The notes beneath the pieces were generated by a model that saw only the letters and a list, made by a program, of their open reading frames with translations, was not told the DNA's origin and searched no databases. From Actinomycetes bacterium (GTDB lineage: Bacteria; Actinomycetota; Actinomycetes; DATJPE01), in contig DATJPE010000003.1 of the NCBI GenBank assembly GCA_035506535.1, forward strand, positions 1-64,000: a stretch of DNA of 64,000 bases, written 5' to 3'. Positions 25,070 to 34,638 of the stretch are shown here, piece by piece. The translations under genes and the position numbers were made by a program. Positions within the stretch are counted from its first letter, which is position 1; each line of letters starts with the position of its first letter.

Positions 25070-26098
25070 ATGCCGCGCCGATCCGACCTCGACGAGGACG
25101 ACGTCCGGGTACGTCCCGGCCGGGCGAAGTCGCGAGCCCGTACCAAGGACCGCCCGGCTCACGGCAGCGCGGTGGAGGCCGTGGTCCTCACCGTCGACCG
25201 GGGCCGCTTCACCTGCCTGGTGCTCGACCCCGAGTCCGACGCGCACGGTCTCGAGGTCGTCGCGGTCAAGGCCCGCGAGCTCGGCCGCAGGGGGATCGTC
25301 GTCGGTGACCGGGTCGCCCTCGTCGGTCACGTGTCCTCGGACCCCGACGCCCTGGCCCGCGTGGTACGCGTCGAGCCACGGCGCTCCGCGCTGCGGCGCA
25401 GTGCCGATGACACCGACCCGGTGGAGCGCGTTCTGGTCGCGAACGCCGACCAGCTCGCCATCGTGACCGCCCTCGCCGACCCGGCACCCCGCGTCGGCCT
25501 GATCGACCGCTGCCTGGTCGCCGCCTACGACGCCGGGCTGCGACCGCTGCTGGTCCTCACCAAGGCCGATCTCGCGGGACCCGAGGCGCTGCTCTCGACC
25601 TATGCCGCCCTCGACGTCGCCCACGTCGTCGTCACGAAGGGCGGTGACCTCACGGCGCTACGCGAGCGACTTCTCGGCCGCGTCACCGTCCTCGTCGGCC
25701 ACAGCGGGGTCGGGAAGTCGACCCTCGTCAACGCCCTCGTCCCCGGGGCAGACCGCTCGACCGGCCGGGTCAACGCGGTCACCGGACGCGGCCGGCACAC
25801 CTCCTCCTCCGCGCTCGCGCTGCCCGTCCCGGGCATGGCGGACACCTGGGTCGTGGACACGCCCGGGGTGCGCTCCTTCGGGCTCGCGCACGTCGATCCC
25901 TCTCGGGTGATCCACGCCTTCCCCGACCTGCAGGCGGGGACCGACGGCTGCCCGCGAGCCTGCTCGCACGACGAACCGGACTGCGCCCTGGACGCCTGGG
26001 TCGCCGCTGGGTGGGCGGCGCCCGAGCGGCTGGCGTCGCTGCGCCGGCTCCTGCGCACCAGGGAGGAGCCGCGCCTCGAGGAGCCCGAGGGCTCCTGA
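25070..26098 (+). CDS. rsgA: Ribosome small-subunit biogenesis GTPase RsgA
   Basis: The 342-residue circularly permuted GTPase has an OB domain at ~30-100, then LTKADL (G4) before GHSGVGKSTLVNAL (G1) and DTPGVRSFG (G3). A C-terminal zinc finger reads CPRACSHDEPDCAL. It checks late 30S assembly. It follows aroA in one operon and is convergent with the DUF2231 gene, three bases apart. Confidence 0.96.
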   Translation: MPRRSDLDEDDVRVRPGRAKSRARTKDRPAHGSAVEAVVLTVDRGRFTCLVLDPESDAHGLEVVAVKARELGRRGIVVGDRVALVGHVSSDPDALARVVRVEPRRSALRRSADDTDPVERVLVANADQLAIVTALADPAPRVGLIDRCLVAAYDAGLRPLLVLTKADLAGPEALLSTYAALDVAHVVVTKGGDLTALRERLLGRVTVLVGHSGVGKSTLVNALVPGADRSTGRVNAVTGRGRHTSSSALALPVPGMADTWVVDTPGVRSFGLAHVDPSRVIHAFPDLQAGTDGCPRACSHDEPDCALDAWVAAGWAAPERLASLRRLLRTREEPRLEEPEGS

Positions 26099-26101
26099 GA
26101 C

Positions 26102-26629
26102 TCACTGGCGGTGGTCGGTCGCCTGGACGATCGGGCGCCACACGGCCCGGGAGCCGGCATCGCCGGTGTAGGCGACCCACCCCGTCGCGAGGGCGCAACA
26201 GGCGACGGCGACGGCGCACGCGACCAGCCGCGCCCCCGGCGACGGCGGCGACGCAACGGGTTCGGGCGGTGAGGAGCGCAGGCTGAGGTTGCCCATCCGC
26301 TCCTCGACGACGAACCACACCCCGGCCGCAGCCGCGGCCAGCAGCACGAACCAGACGACCCACACGCCGAGGTGAGCGTGGTGCTGGATCGCCGGGGACG
26401 CGCCGATCCGGGCGCGAAGCGCCCGCCCGGACTGGACCGCGACGAGCGAGGCGAGCAGGGCGATGACGAGGAGCACGAGGATCGGCACCGCGAGACGCTC
26501 CCGCCAGGTCCGGCTCGCCGCGGCGACGAGCACCCCGAGGAAGGCCAGCGGCACGAGCACGACCACGGCGTGCACGACGAGGATGTGGACCGGCAGGCCG
26601 GTGACCGTGTCGAAGATGCTCGCCGGCAT
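26102..26629 (-). CDS. DUF2231-like four-helix membrane protein
   Basis: The 175-residue protein has the DUF2231-type opening GLPVHILVVHAVVVLVPLAF. Three more transmembrane helices follow, with a His pair (IQHHAHLGVW) between helices 2 and 3. The function is unknown; the His residues could bind a heme or metal (inference). It is followed on the same strand by nothing before the rsgA end. Confidence 0.75.
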   Translation of the reverse strand: MPASIFDTVTGLPVHILVVHAVVVLVPLAFLGVLVAAASRTWRERLAVPILVLLVIALLASLVAVQSGRALRARIGASPAIQHHAHLGVWVVWFVLLAAAAAGVWFVVEERMGNLSLRSSPPEPVASPPSPGARLVACAVAVACCALATGWVAYTGDAGSRAVWRPIVQATDHRQ

Positions 26630-26677
26630 GTCGCTCCTTCGTCCGGGCGGTTGGGCGCCGAGGGTGGGCGCGCTGTC

Positions 26678-26968
26678 CTAGATCGGCACGGTCCCCCCGG
26701 CGCGCCAGTAGACACCGCGCTCGCGGTGCAGGAAGCCCTCGTCGACCAGGGCGCGCCGAAGGGCCGGGTAGTCCGGGTGGAACTCCCGCAGCCGCTCGTC
26801 GACCTGGGCCTCGAGGTAGTGCAGTCCCGGGACGAACTCCTGGGCGAGCCGGTCGAGGACCACCAGCCGCTTGGAGCGCTTGGCGGGGAGCCGCACGAGC
26901 CGGCCGTCCACGAAGAACGCCCGCTCGATCTTCACGATGTCGAGCCTGCCGTGGTTCAGCCTGCCCAT
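26678..26968 (-). CDS. DUF2087-domain protein
   Basis: The ~96-residue protein is formed almost entirely of a DUF2087 domain (FFVDGRLVRLPAKRSKRLVVLD; FHPDYPALRRALVDEGFLHRE). The domain is often fused to winged-helix regulators but is alone here. I start at ATG 26968 (MGRLNHGRLDIVK) rather than the GTG 18 bases earlier. It is divergent from hisN. Confidence 0.8.
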   Translation of the reverse strand: MGRLNHGRLDIVKIERAFFVDGRLVRLPAKRSKRLVVLDRLAQEFVPGLHYLEAQVDERLREFHPDYPALRRALVDEGFLHRERGVYWRAGGTVPI

Positions 26969-27006
26969 GGACGCCCAGCCTGCCACGCTCGATAGGGTCC
27001 CGGACC

Positions 27007-27822
27007 GTGGACGAGGCGACCTCCTCAGCGACCCATCACGACGACCTCGAGCTCGCGCTGGCCCTCGCCGACGAGGCCGACGCCCTCACCCTCGAGCGCT
27101 TCCTCGCCCAGGACCTGGTGGTCGAGACCAAGCCCGATCTCACCCCGGTCACCGACGCCGACCGCGCCGTCGAGCGTCTGCTGCGCGGGCACCTGGCGGC
27201 GAGGCGCCCCGCGGATGCGGTGCAGGGCGAGGAGTACGGCGCCGACGGCGACCCCGACACCGGGCGGGTGTGGGTCCTGGACCCGATCGACGGGACCAAG
27301 AGCTTCGTCCGCGGGGTGCCCGTCTGGGCGACCCTGATCGCTCTGCTCGTCGACGGGCTGCCCGTCGTCGGCGCGGTCTCCGCTCCCGCGCTGGGGCGCC
27401 GCTGGTGGGCCGCCTCGGGAGCGGGGGCCTGGACCGGGGGGGCCCTGGTGGAGACACGGCTCATCCACGTGTCCTCCGTGGGGGTGATCGCGGACGCCTC
27501 GGTCTCGGTCAGCGACCGCCGTGGCTGGGCCGAGGTCGGCCGGCTGGCCGGTTTCGAGACCCTGCTCGAGGCGGCCTGGCGCGCCCGCGCCTACGGCGAC
27601 TTCTGGTCCCACATGCTGGTCGCCGAGGGCGCGGTCGACGTCGCGGCAGAGCCGGAGCTCTCGCTGTGGGACGTGGCGGCCCTGGTCCCGGTGGTCGAGG
27701 AGGCGGGCGGGCGGATCACCGGCTGGGACGCCTCTCGGTGCACCGGCCCCACCGGTGGGATCACGACGAACGGGATCCTGCACGAGCAGGTCCTGTCCGT
27801 GCTGGCCGGCGCGGCCTCCTAG
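27007..27822 (+). CDS. hisN: Inositol monophosphatase-family histidinol-phosphatase
   Basis: The 271-residue protein has the Li-sensitive phosphatase metal site: GEEYG (Glu), WVLDPIDGTKSF (DPIDGT) and LWDVAALVPVVEEAGG (WDxAA). In actinobacteria the member near aroA-rsgA is usually the histidine-biosynthetic histidinol-phosphatase, but inositol-phosphate activity cannot be excluded. It starts GTG 27007. Confidence 0.88.
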   Translation: MDEATSSATHHDDLELALALADEADALTLERFLAQDLVVETKPDLTPVTDADRAVERLLRGHLAARRPADAVQGEEYGADGDPDTGRVWVLDPIDGTKSFVRGVPVWATLIALLVDGLPVVGAVSAPALGRRWWAASGAGAWTGGALVETRLIHVSSVGVIADASVSVSDRRGWAEVGRLAGFETLLEAAWRARAYGDFWSHMLVAEGAVDVAAEPELSLWDVAALVPVVEEAGGRITGWDASRCTGPTGGITTNGILHEQVLSVLAGAAS

Positions 27823-27831
27823 GTTCCTCGC

Positions 27832-28653
27832 TCAGCCGGCCGCGACCTCGCGGCGCAGCGCGCTGATCGCCTCCAGGTCCCAGCCGGGTCGCGGCAGCGA
27901 GGAGAGAAGCAGCTTCGTGTACGGGTGCTGGGGGTCGCTGAGCAGCTGGGCGGTGGGCCCCTGCTCGACCACTCGCCCCCGGTGGAGCACCAGCGCCTCG
28001 TCGCACACGTAGCGCACGACCGCCAGGTCGTGGCTCACGAACACCAGCCCGATGCCGGTCTCCCGCCGGATGTCGGCCAGCAGGTTCAGCACCTGGGCCT
28101 GCACAGAGACGTCGAGGGCCGACACCGCCTCGTCCAGGACGAGCACGCTGGGGGCGACCGCCAGCGCTCGCGCGATGGCCACTCGCTGCCGCTGGCCGCC
28201 GGAGAGCGCCCGTGGCAGGGCAGCGGCCTCGCGGGCGCCCAGCCCCACCTGGTCGAGCAGCTCGGCGATGCGCCGGGCCCGGCTCGAGCGGTCGAGCCGG
28301 GTGTGCAGCCGCAGCACGGCGTCGAGGCAGTCGTCCACGGTCACCCGAGGGTCCAGGGACAGGTACGGATCCTGGAAGACGATCTGCACCGCACGAGCGC
28401 GCGCCAGTCTCTCGGAGCGCCGGCGGGCGTCGAAGGCCAGCGGGCGGCCCTGGATGACCACCTCCCCCGCGTCGGGGCGCTCCAGGCCCACCAGCAGACG
28501 AGCGGTCGTGGACTTGCCGGACCCCGACTCCCCCACGAGGCCGACGCTGCCACCGGCGTCGACACGGAAGGACACGTCGTGCACGGCGCGCACCAGCGTC
28601 GCGCCGCTGCGGTAGGTCTTGGTGAGGCCGACGGCCTCGAGCAACGGGCTCAC
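27832..28653 (-). CDS. Opp/Dpp-type ABC transporter ATPase (second ATPase)
   Basis: The 273-residue ATPase has Walker A GESGSGKST, Q-loop QIVFQDPYLSLDP, signature ALSGGQRQRVAIARAL and Walker B VLVLDEAVSALD. It is the DppF/OppF-like subunit. Its GTG overlaps the preceding ATPase stop by GTGA. It is the last gene of the seven-gene operon starting at 36306. Confidence 0.93.
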   Translation of the reverse strand: MSPLLEAVGLTKTYRSGATLVRAVHDVSFRVDAGGSVGLVGESGSGKSTTARLLVGLERPDAGEVVIQGRPLAFDARRRSERLARARAVQIVFQDPYLSLDPRVTVDDCLDAVLRLHTRLDRSSRARRIAELLDQVGLGAREAAALPRALSGGQRQRVAIARALAVAPSVLVLDEAVSALDVSVQAQVLNLLADIRRETGIGLVFVSHDLAVVRYVCDEALVLHRGRVVEQGPTAQLLSDPQHPYTKLLLSSLPRPGWDLEAISALRREVAAG

Positions 28654-29663
28654 GGACGACCCTCCTCGAGGCTGCCCAGCCGGACGAGGTCACCCGTGGA
28701 GAGCTGGGCCCGCGGGCAGGCCACCTCGTGGCCGGCGCTGCCCGTGACCGGCTCGAGGCCGGGTCGAAGGGACAGGCACGGATCTGGAACGGCGAGCGGG
28801 CAGCGCGCGGCGAAGGCGCACCCGGGCGGGTCCTCGAGCAGGCCGAGTGGCGTGCCCGGGATCGGGACGAGCCGCTCCTGGGCGCCGTGGATGTCCGGCG
28901 TCGAGGCGAGCAGGCCCACCGTGTAGGGATGCCTCGGCTCGGAGAACAACCGATGGGCCGGGGCGGCCTCGACGACGCGTCCGGCGTACATGACATAGAC
29001 CCTGGTGCACACCGCCGAGGCGAGGTCGAGGTCGTGGGTGATGAAGAGCATCCCCATGCCCCGCTGGGCCTGCTGACGGGTGAGGATCGCGAGGATCTCG
29101 GCCTGGGTGGTGACGTCCAGAGCCGTCGTCGGCTCGTCGCAGAGGAGCAGCGCTGGCTCGGTGGACAGCGCGGCAGCGATCATCACTCGCTGGAGCATGC
29201 CCCCGGAGAGCTCGTGCGGGTGCTGGCGAAGATGTCGGGGCGGGTCGGGCATCCCGACGGCAGCCAGCAGCTCGACGGCCCGCTCGGTGGCGGCGCCCTT
29301 GGACCAGCCGCGGTTCAACCGCAGGGACTCGGTCATGAAGTCGCCCACCGTGCGCATCGGGTTGATCCCGGCCCGCGGGTCCTGGAAGACCATCGACACG
29401 GTGGACGAGCGCAGGGTGCGCAGCTGCGCCGGGGCCGCGGAGCCGACGTCGACGTTGCCCACGAGCACCCGACCGGCCACCTCCGACCCGGACGGTGTGA
29501 GCCCGAGCACCGCCCGCGCGGTCACCGACTTGCCCGACCCCGACTCACCGACCAGGCCGACGATCTCGCCGGCCTCCACGGTCAGGTCGACCCCGTCGAG
29601 GATGGGACGGCGCGCCCGGCCGGGAAGCCGCACCGACAGCCCGTAGATCGACAGCAGCGCCAT
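28650..29663 (-). CDS. Opp/Dpp-type ABC transporter ATPase (first ATPase)
   Basis: The 337-residue DppD-like ATPase has Walker A GESGSGKSVTA, signature LSGGMLQRVMIAAAL and Walker B LLLCDEPTTALD. It ends with the oligopeptide-type C-terminal Cys region (GCAFAARCPLAVPDPC...CPRA) that holds an iron-sulfur cluster in some members. It starts ATG 29663, sharing one base with the permease stop (TGATG). Confidence 0.93.
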   Translation of the reverse strand: MALLSIYGLSVRLPGRARRPILDGVDLTVEAGEIVGLVGESGSGKSVTARAVLGLTPSGSEVAGRVLVGNVDVGSAAPAQLRTLRSSTVSMVFQDPRAGINPMRTVGDFMTESLRLNRGWSKGAATERAVELLAAVGMPDPPRHLRQHPHELSGGMLQRVMIAAALSTEPALLLCDEPTTALDVTTQAEILAILTRQQAQRGMGMLFITHDLDLASAVCTRVYVMYAGRVVEAAPAHRLFSEPRHPYTVGLLASTPDIHGAQERLVPIPGTPLGLLEDPPGCAFAARCPLAVPDPCLSLRPGLEPVTGSAGHEVACPRAQLSTGDLVRLGSLEEGRP

Positions 29664-30526
29664 CAGCGTTCCCTTCGCGCGATGCGGTCGCCGATCTCTT
29701 CGCCGACGACGTTGAACGCCACGACGACGACGACGATGGCCACGGCCGGTGCGATCGCGGACATGGGCTGACCGGAGAGGACCGCACCTCGACCCTGTTC
29801 GACCATGGCGCCCCAGTCGGGCGTCGGAGGCTGGACGCCGAGCCCGAGGAAGGACAGCGCAGCGAGGTCGAGGAGCGCGTAGCCGAAGTTCAGCGTGGAC
29901 TGCGCGAGCACCGTCGAGGACACGTTCGGCAGCAGTCGCCTCGTCGCGGTGTACGTCGGCCCGAAGCCCTGGACGCGGTAGGCGGCGACGTACGGCTGCG
30001 TCTTGCCCTGCACGACCAGGCTGCGGGTGAGCCGAGCGACGAAGGGCAGATAGGCGACTGACATCGCGACGACCGGCGCCGTCATGCCCTTGCCGAACAG
30101 GGCCACGACGAGGATCGCGAGGAGCAGTCCCGGGAAGGCGAACAGGATGTCGAGGACCCGCGACAGCACCAGGTCGACCCAGCCGCCTCGCCAGCCGGCG
30201 AGGAGTCCGACGACGATCCCGAACACCGTGGAGAGCACGACCACGAACAGCGGACCGACCAGGCTGGTGCGCGCACCGAACATCACCCGGGACAAGGTGT
30301 CGCGGCCCGACTCGTCGGTGCCCAGCAGGTGCTGCAGGCTCGGGCCGGACAAGGCGTTCGACAGGTCCGTGGCGTTCGGGTCGTAGGGCGCGAGGACGGG
30401 AGCGAACAGCGCGATCAGCACGAAGCCGATGAGGATCGTGACGCACGTCCAGAACAGCCAGCTTCCGCCGAAGTCGCGCACCGCGCCGAGCCGGCCGACG
30501 CGGGGCGTCTCGATCGCGACGCTCAT
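29663..30526 (-). CDS. Opp/Dpp-type ABC permease (DppC-like)
   Basis: The 287-residue protein has six hydrophobic segments, an N-terminal cytoplasmic tail with TM1 (FWTCVTILIGFVLIALFAPV), the family phrase LLGTDESGRDTLSRVMFGA and the EAA-like loop YVAAYRVQGFGPTY. Its ATG overlaps the DppB-like stop by ATGA. Confidence 0.93.
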   Translation of the reverse strand: MSVAIETPRVGRLGAVRDFGGSWLFWTCVTILIGFVLIALFAPVLAPYDPNATDLSNALSGPSLQHLLGTDESGRDTLSRVMFGARTSLVGPLFVVVLSTVFGIVVGLLAGWRGGWVDLVLSRVLDILFAFPGLLLAILVVALFGKGMTAPVVAMSVAYLPFVARLTRSLVVQGKTQPYVAAYRVQGFGPTYTATRRLLPNVSSTVLAQSTLNFGYALLDLAALSFLGLGVQPPTPDWGAMVEQGRGAVLSGQPMSAIAPAVAIVVVVVAFNVVGEEIGDRIARRER

Positions 30527-31509
30527 CGGGCCGCGTCACCTGCCTTCACCCGGGGGTCGATCAGCGGGTACGCCAGGTCGACCACGAAGTTGATGATCAC
30601 GAAAGCGGCGACGACGAGGAGCACGAGCGCCTGGACGACGGGGAAGTCGAGCTTGTCCACCGACGCCACGAGCAGTGAGCCGATGCCGTCGAGGCCGAAG
30701 GCGGTCTCGACCACCGCACTGGACACGAGCAGCCCTGCCACGAGCAGCCCGGAGATCGTGAGGATCGGCCCACCGGCGTTGCGCAGGACATGCCGGCGCA
30801 CGACCGTCCTCCTCGCCAGCCCGCGGCTCAGGGCGACCTCGACATGCTCTCGGCTCAGCACGTCGAGCATCGACGACCGGGTGATGCGCGCGACCAGCGC
30901 GATGAAGGTCAGAGACAGTGCGATCGCCGGCAGCGTGAGGTGGTAGAGCCGGTCCACGGGGCCCTGGCCCGCGCCGAACGTGGGGAACAGGCCGAGGCGC
31001 ACCGAGAAGAACGAGATCAGCACGATCGCCGCGGCGAAGGAGGGGATCGCGGCGAAGAACGTGACGACGACCAGGACCGCCTTGTCGCTGCTGCGCCCGG
31101 CGCGAAGCGCTCCGAGGATCCCGGCACCGAGACCGACGACGAGGATGATCACCGCCGACAGCAGGACGAGGGAGAAGGTGGTCGGCAGTCTCGACGCGAT
31201 GAGCGTGGAGACGTTCTCGCGGTACTCCAGCGACCGGCCGAAGTTACCGTGGAGCACGCCGGCCAGCCAGTGGACGTACTGGACGAGGAACGGCTGGTCG
31301 AGCCCGTACTGCTTCTTGATCGCCGCGATGGTCGCCGGCGACGGGCTGCGCCCCTGGATGAGGAAGTCGATCGGGCTCCCGGGGACGACGTACAGCGACG
31401 CGAACACCAGGAACGAGGTGACCAGCAGGGTGAGCATCAGCCCGAGCAGTCGCCAGACGACGAACGTCGCGGTGCGGGGAGGCGCGACCCCGGCACCGTC
31501 GAGGCTCAC
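30523..31509 (-). CDS. Opp/Dpp-type ABC permease (DppB-like)
   Basis: The 328-residue permease has TM1 (LGLMLTLLVTSFLVFASLYV), then GSPIDFLIQG, YGLDQPFLVQYVHWL, NFGRSLEYRENV and the EAA loop HVEVALSRGLARRTVV. I choose GTG 31509 because it gives a GTGA overlap with the amidase stop, matching every other junction in the operon; a GTG at 31524 is possible. Confidence 0.92.
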   Translation of the reverse strand: MSLDGAGVAPPRTATFVVWRLLGLMLTLLVTSFLVFASLYVVPGSPIDFLIQGRSPSPATIAAIKKQYGLDQPFLVQYVHWLAGVLHGNFGRSLEYRENVSTLIASRLPTTFSLVLLSAVIILVVGLGAGILGALRAGRSSDKAVLVVVTFFAAIPSFAAAIVLISFFSVRLGLFPTFGAGQGPVDRLYHLTLPAIALSLTFIALVARITRSSMLDVLSREHVEVALSRGLARRTVVRRHVLRNAGGPILTISGLLVAGLLVSSAVVETAFGLDGIGSLLVASVDKLDFPVVQALVLLVVAAFVIINFVVDLAYPLIDPRVKAGDAAR

Positions 31510-32930
31510 AGCGTCGGTCGCCACGTCGCGTCGCCCCACCGAGGCTGCTGGCGCTCCAACGCGGCGCCGAGACGGAAGACGGTCCGGTCGTCGTAGGTCC
31601 GACCGACGATCTGCACGCCGGTGGGCACCCCGTTGCTCGCCAGGCCGCTCGGCACCGACAGCACCGGGACCCGGCCGATCACGTTGAACGGGATCGTCAT
31701 GAGGGCGTCCTCCCACGCGTGGTCCCCGCCGTCGATGCGCACCACCGCGTCGACGTAGTCGTCGCCGGCGACCAGCCCCTCGGTGCCTATGGTCGGGCAG
31801 AGCAGCGCGTCATGGGAGTCGAGCAGGTCGCCGAGCGGGCGGTAGACCTCGGTCTCGGCGGCCAGCCCCGCGAGGCGTGAGGCGGTGTCGCCGTGTGCCG
31901 TCGCCCGGGCGGCGAAGGCTCGCGTGTACGGCATGAGCAGCTCGGCGTCGTCCCCGGCGATGCTGTCGACGAAGGCACCGAAGATGGAGCCGAAGTGCGC
32001 CCACGCGGCGGCCAGGATCACCTCCCGTCGCCACGGGAGCTCCACCTCCTCGACGTGCACGCCGGCTCCGCGCAGGGCGTCCGCGGCGGCTCGGGTGTTC
32101 GCCTCGACGACGGGCTCGACCGGGAAGTCGCCCAGGCGCACGCAGAGCGCGACCCGCATCCCCTCGACCTGGTCGTCGACCTCGCCGAGGTGGTAGGTCG
32201 GGCGGAGCGACGCCTGGTCGCCCGCCCACGGCCCGGCGAGGACGTCCTGCAACCGGGCGACGTCGGCGACGCTGCGGCCCATCGGGCCGTCCGCGCAGTA
32301 GCTGTCCAGGTTGAACGGCGCGAGCCCCGGGATCCGGCCGAAGGGAGCCTTGAAACCGACCACACCGCACAGCGAGGACGGGATGCGGATCGAGCCCCCG
32401 ATGTCCGAGCCGGTGGCGAGGACGGTGGTGCCCGCGGCCAGCGAGGCGCCCGCGCCCCCGGACGAGCCGCCCGGGGAGAAGGCCGTGTTCCACGGGTTGC
32501 GGGTGACTCCCCAGAGCTTCGAGTGCGTGAACGGCGCGCACGAGAACTCAGGAGTCGTGGTCCGCGCGTGCACGACCGCACCGGCCGCGACGACCCTGCT
32601 GACCACTGGGTGGGTGACGTCGGCGACGACACCCTGCTCGAGGAGGGATCCCTCCTCGATGAGCCGTCCCGCGATGGGCTGCTCCTCCTTCAGGGCCAGG
32701 GGCACTCCCTCGAGCGGACGGATCTCCGCGTCGCGGTCGCGGTAGCGTCGCTCGGACTCGCGCGCGGCGACGTAGGCCTCCTCCCGCATCTGCTCGGTGA
32801 AGGCGTTCACGTCCGGCTCGACCTCGTCCGCCCTCGCGAGGACGGCGTCGAGCACCTCGACGGGCGACAGGTCCCCGCGACGGAACCTCGCCAGCGCCTC
32901 GGTCGCGGAGATGTAGTGGAGGTCGTTCAC
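31506..32930 (-). CDS. Amidase-signature hydrolase
   Basis: The 474-residue amidase-signature enzyme has the Ser-cisSer-Lys triad: Lys in PLALKEEQPIAG, cis-Ser in PGGSSGGAGASLAAG, and nucleophile Ser in GSDIGGSIRIPS. It hydrolyses an amide to acid and ammonia in the cytoplasm, with no signal peptide. The GTG at 32930 overlaps the binding-protein stop by GTGA. Its place inside a transporter operon suggests that it acts on the imported compound. Confidence 0.92.
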   Translation of the reverse strand: MNDLHYISATEALARFRRGDLSPVEVLDAVLARADEVEPDVNAFTEQMREEAYVAARESERRYRDRDAEIRPLEGVPLALKEEQPIAGRLIEEGSLLEQGVVADVTHPVVSRVVAAGAVVHARTTTPEFSCAPFTHSKLWGVTRNPWNTAFSPGGSSGGAGASLAAGTTVLATGSDIGGSIRIPSSLCGVVGFKAPFGRIPGLAPFNLDSYCADGPMGRSVADVARLQDVLAGPWAGDQASLRPTYHLGEVDDQVEGMRVALCVRLGDFPVEPVVEANTRAAADALRGAGVHVEEVELPWRREVILAAAWAHFGSIFGAFVDSIAGDDAELLMPYTRAFAARATAHGDTASRLAGLAAETEVYRPLGDLLDSHDALLCPTIGTEGLVAGDDYVDAVVRIDGGDHAWEDALMTIPFNVIGRVPVLSVPSGLASNGVPTGVQIVGRTYDDRTVFRLGAALERQQPRWGDATWRPTL

Positions 32931-34597
32931 TTCGCGGCCCCGATCGTCGCGGCCCAGGGGTAGTAGAGGAAGTTGATCGACGGCGAGACGCCGGTGATCC
33001 GCTTCCCGAGCCACAGCGACGTCGGCGCGGTGAAGAGGGGCAGCCAGGGCAGCTCCACCTGGCTGATCTGCTGCGCCTTCGCCGTGTACGCCGAGCGCTG
33101 GACCGGGTCGGCGGTCGCGATCGCGTCGTCCACCGCTGCGTCGAAGGCCTTGTCGGACCAGGAGCCGTAGTTGCTGAACTCACCGGTGCGCAAGACGCCG
33201 TACATGTCCAGCGGGTCGCCGATCGAGACGTACCAGGCGGTCATGAACAAGTCGATCCCCTTGCGAGCCGCGGGGTCACTGAACAGCGCGGTGTACTTGT
33301 CCGGGGCGATCGTGCGGATGACGGGGTCGAGGCCGATCGCCTTCGCGGCGGCCGCCGTCGCCTGGGCGACGATGTCCGAGTCCGCCGAGATCGGGCTGGT
33401 CGCGATGACGACCTTCTGCCCGTTGACGCCCGCCTGGGCCGCCAGGGCCTTGGCCTTGGCGACGTCGTAGGGGTAGCTCGCCAGCCCGGCGTAGTAGGAG
33501 TCGACGGTGGCCGGGGGGACGCCGACCCAGTCGCTCCTGGTGACCAGTGAGTCGGCGAGGTCGCCGACACCCTGCTCGCCGGCCTTGATGATGCCCTGCC
33601 GGTCGGTCGCCATGAGCAGTGCCTGACGGACGCGCTTGTCGCTGAGGACTCCCTTGAGGTTGCTGACGATCTCGTCGACCACGGTGGTGTTGGTGCCGAA
33701 GTAGAGGCTGCCCTGGCCGCCGTTCTTCAGCTGCGCGTATGCGTTCGGCGGCACCTGCCAGCCGCCGTCGACCTCACCGGACTGCCACGCGTTGATCCTC
33801 GTGTTCGGGTCCTCGAGGAACACGAACTTCACCTGTGCCGCCTTGGCACGCAGGGTGGGGTCCCAGTACTGGTCGAAGCGCTTGAGGACGATGCTCTGCC
33901 CGGGCGTCCAGGAGGAGAGCGCGAACGGTCCCGTGCAGTTCACGCCGGTGCTCGGGTTCCCGTAGTTGGCGCCGTCCTTGGCCAGCGTCGCGGCCGACTC
34001 CACGGTGCCGGGCGTGACCGCCATGTACTGGTTGAAGGTCGCGTCGGGTCGGGAGAGGGTCACCGTGACCTGGTAGGGCCCCGTCTTCTCGATCGACTTC
34101 ACATTGCGGAAGACGCTCGCCCAGTAGGAACCGACCTTGGGGTTGAGGTTGTACTTCAGCGACGCGACCACGTCGTTCGCGGTCATGAGGGTGCCGTCGT
34201 GGAAGTGGACGCCCTGCCGGATCGTGTAGACCCACGTCGTCGGATCGGGGTTCGCCCACTTCGTCGCCAGACCTGGCGAGTACGACAGGTCGGAGTTCCA
34301 GCGCAGCAGGCTCTCGCAGACGTTGGACAGCACCGTGTTCGGCGGGTAGTCGAAGGCGTAGGCGTAGCTGAGCGAGAGGGGCTCGGCGTACAGCGACCAC
34401 GTGAAGGAGTCGATGTCCCCCGCCGGTGCCGGAGTCTGCGCGGTCAGCTGGTACGCGCTGTCGCCGGACACGGACGACGATGCGCCCGCCCCACCGGAGG
34501 AGCTCGCGGTGCCGCTGCACGCGGCCAGCAGGACGGTCGCCGCGGCGACGGTGGCCGCCGCGGCGAGGCGGCGCCCGGGGGCGAATCTGGTCAACAT
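32927..34597 (-). CDS. ABC transporter substrate-binding lipoprotein (SBP family 5)
   Basis: The ~556-residue lipoprotein has a signal peptide ending LLAAC (Cys27), a Ser/Gly linker, then the family 5 solute-binding fold (VCESLLRWNSDLSYSPGLAT; VYTIRQGVHFHDGTLMTANDV). It captures peptides or similar solutes outside the membrane for the downstream Dpp-type transporter. The start is uncertain: ATG 34597 lies directly on a GGAGGA, while GTG 34627 would add ten residues. Confidence 0.92.
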   Translation of the reverse strand: MLTRFAPGRRLAAAATVAAATVLLAACSGTASSSGGAGASSSVSGDSAYQLTAQTPAPAGDIDSFTWSLYAEPLSLSYAYAFDYPPNTVLSNVCESLLRWNSDLSYSPGLATKWANPDPTTWVYTIRQGVHFHDGTLMTANDVVASLKYNLNPKVGSYWASVFRNVKSIEKTGPYQVTVTLSRPDATFNQYMAVTPGTVESAATLAKDGANYGNPSTGVNCTGPFALSSWTPGQSIVLKRFDQYWDPTLRAKAAQVKFVFLEDPNTRINAWQSGEVDGGWQVPPNAYAQLKNGGQGSLYFGTNTTVVDEIVSNLKGVLSDKRVRQALLMATDRQGIIKAGEQGVGDLADSLVTRSDWVGVPPATVDSYYAGLASYPYDVAKAKALAAQAGVNGQKVVIATSPISADSDIVAQATAAAAKAIGLDPVIRTIAPDKYTALFSDPAARKGIDLFMTAWYVSIGDPLDMYGVLRTGEFSNYGSWSDKAFDAAVDDAIATADPVQRSAYTAKAQQISQVELPWLPLFTAPTSLWLGKRITGVSPSINFLYYPWAATIGAAK

Positions 34598-34638
34598 TCC
34601 TCCAGCGGGGTCAGCGGTCGAGGTCACGAACGCATCGG

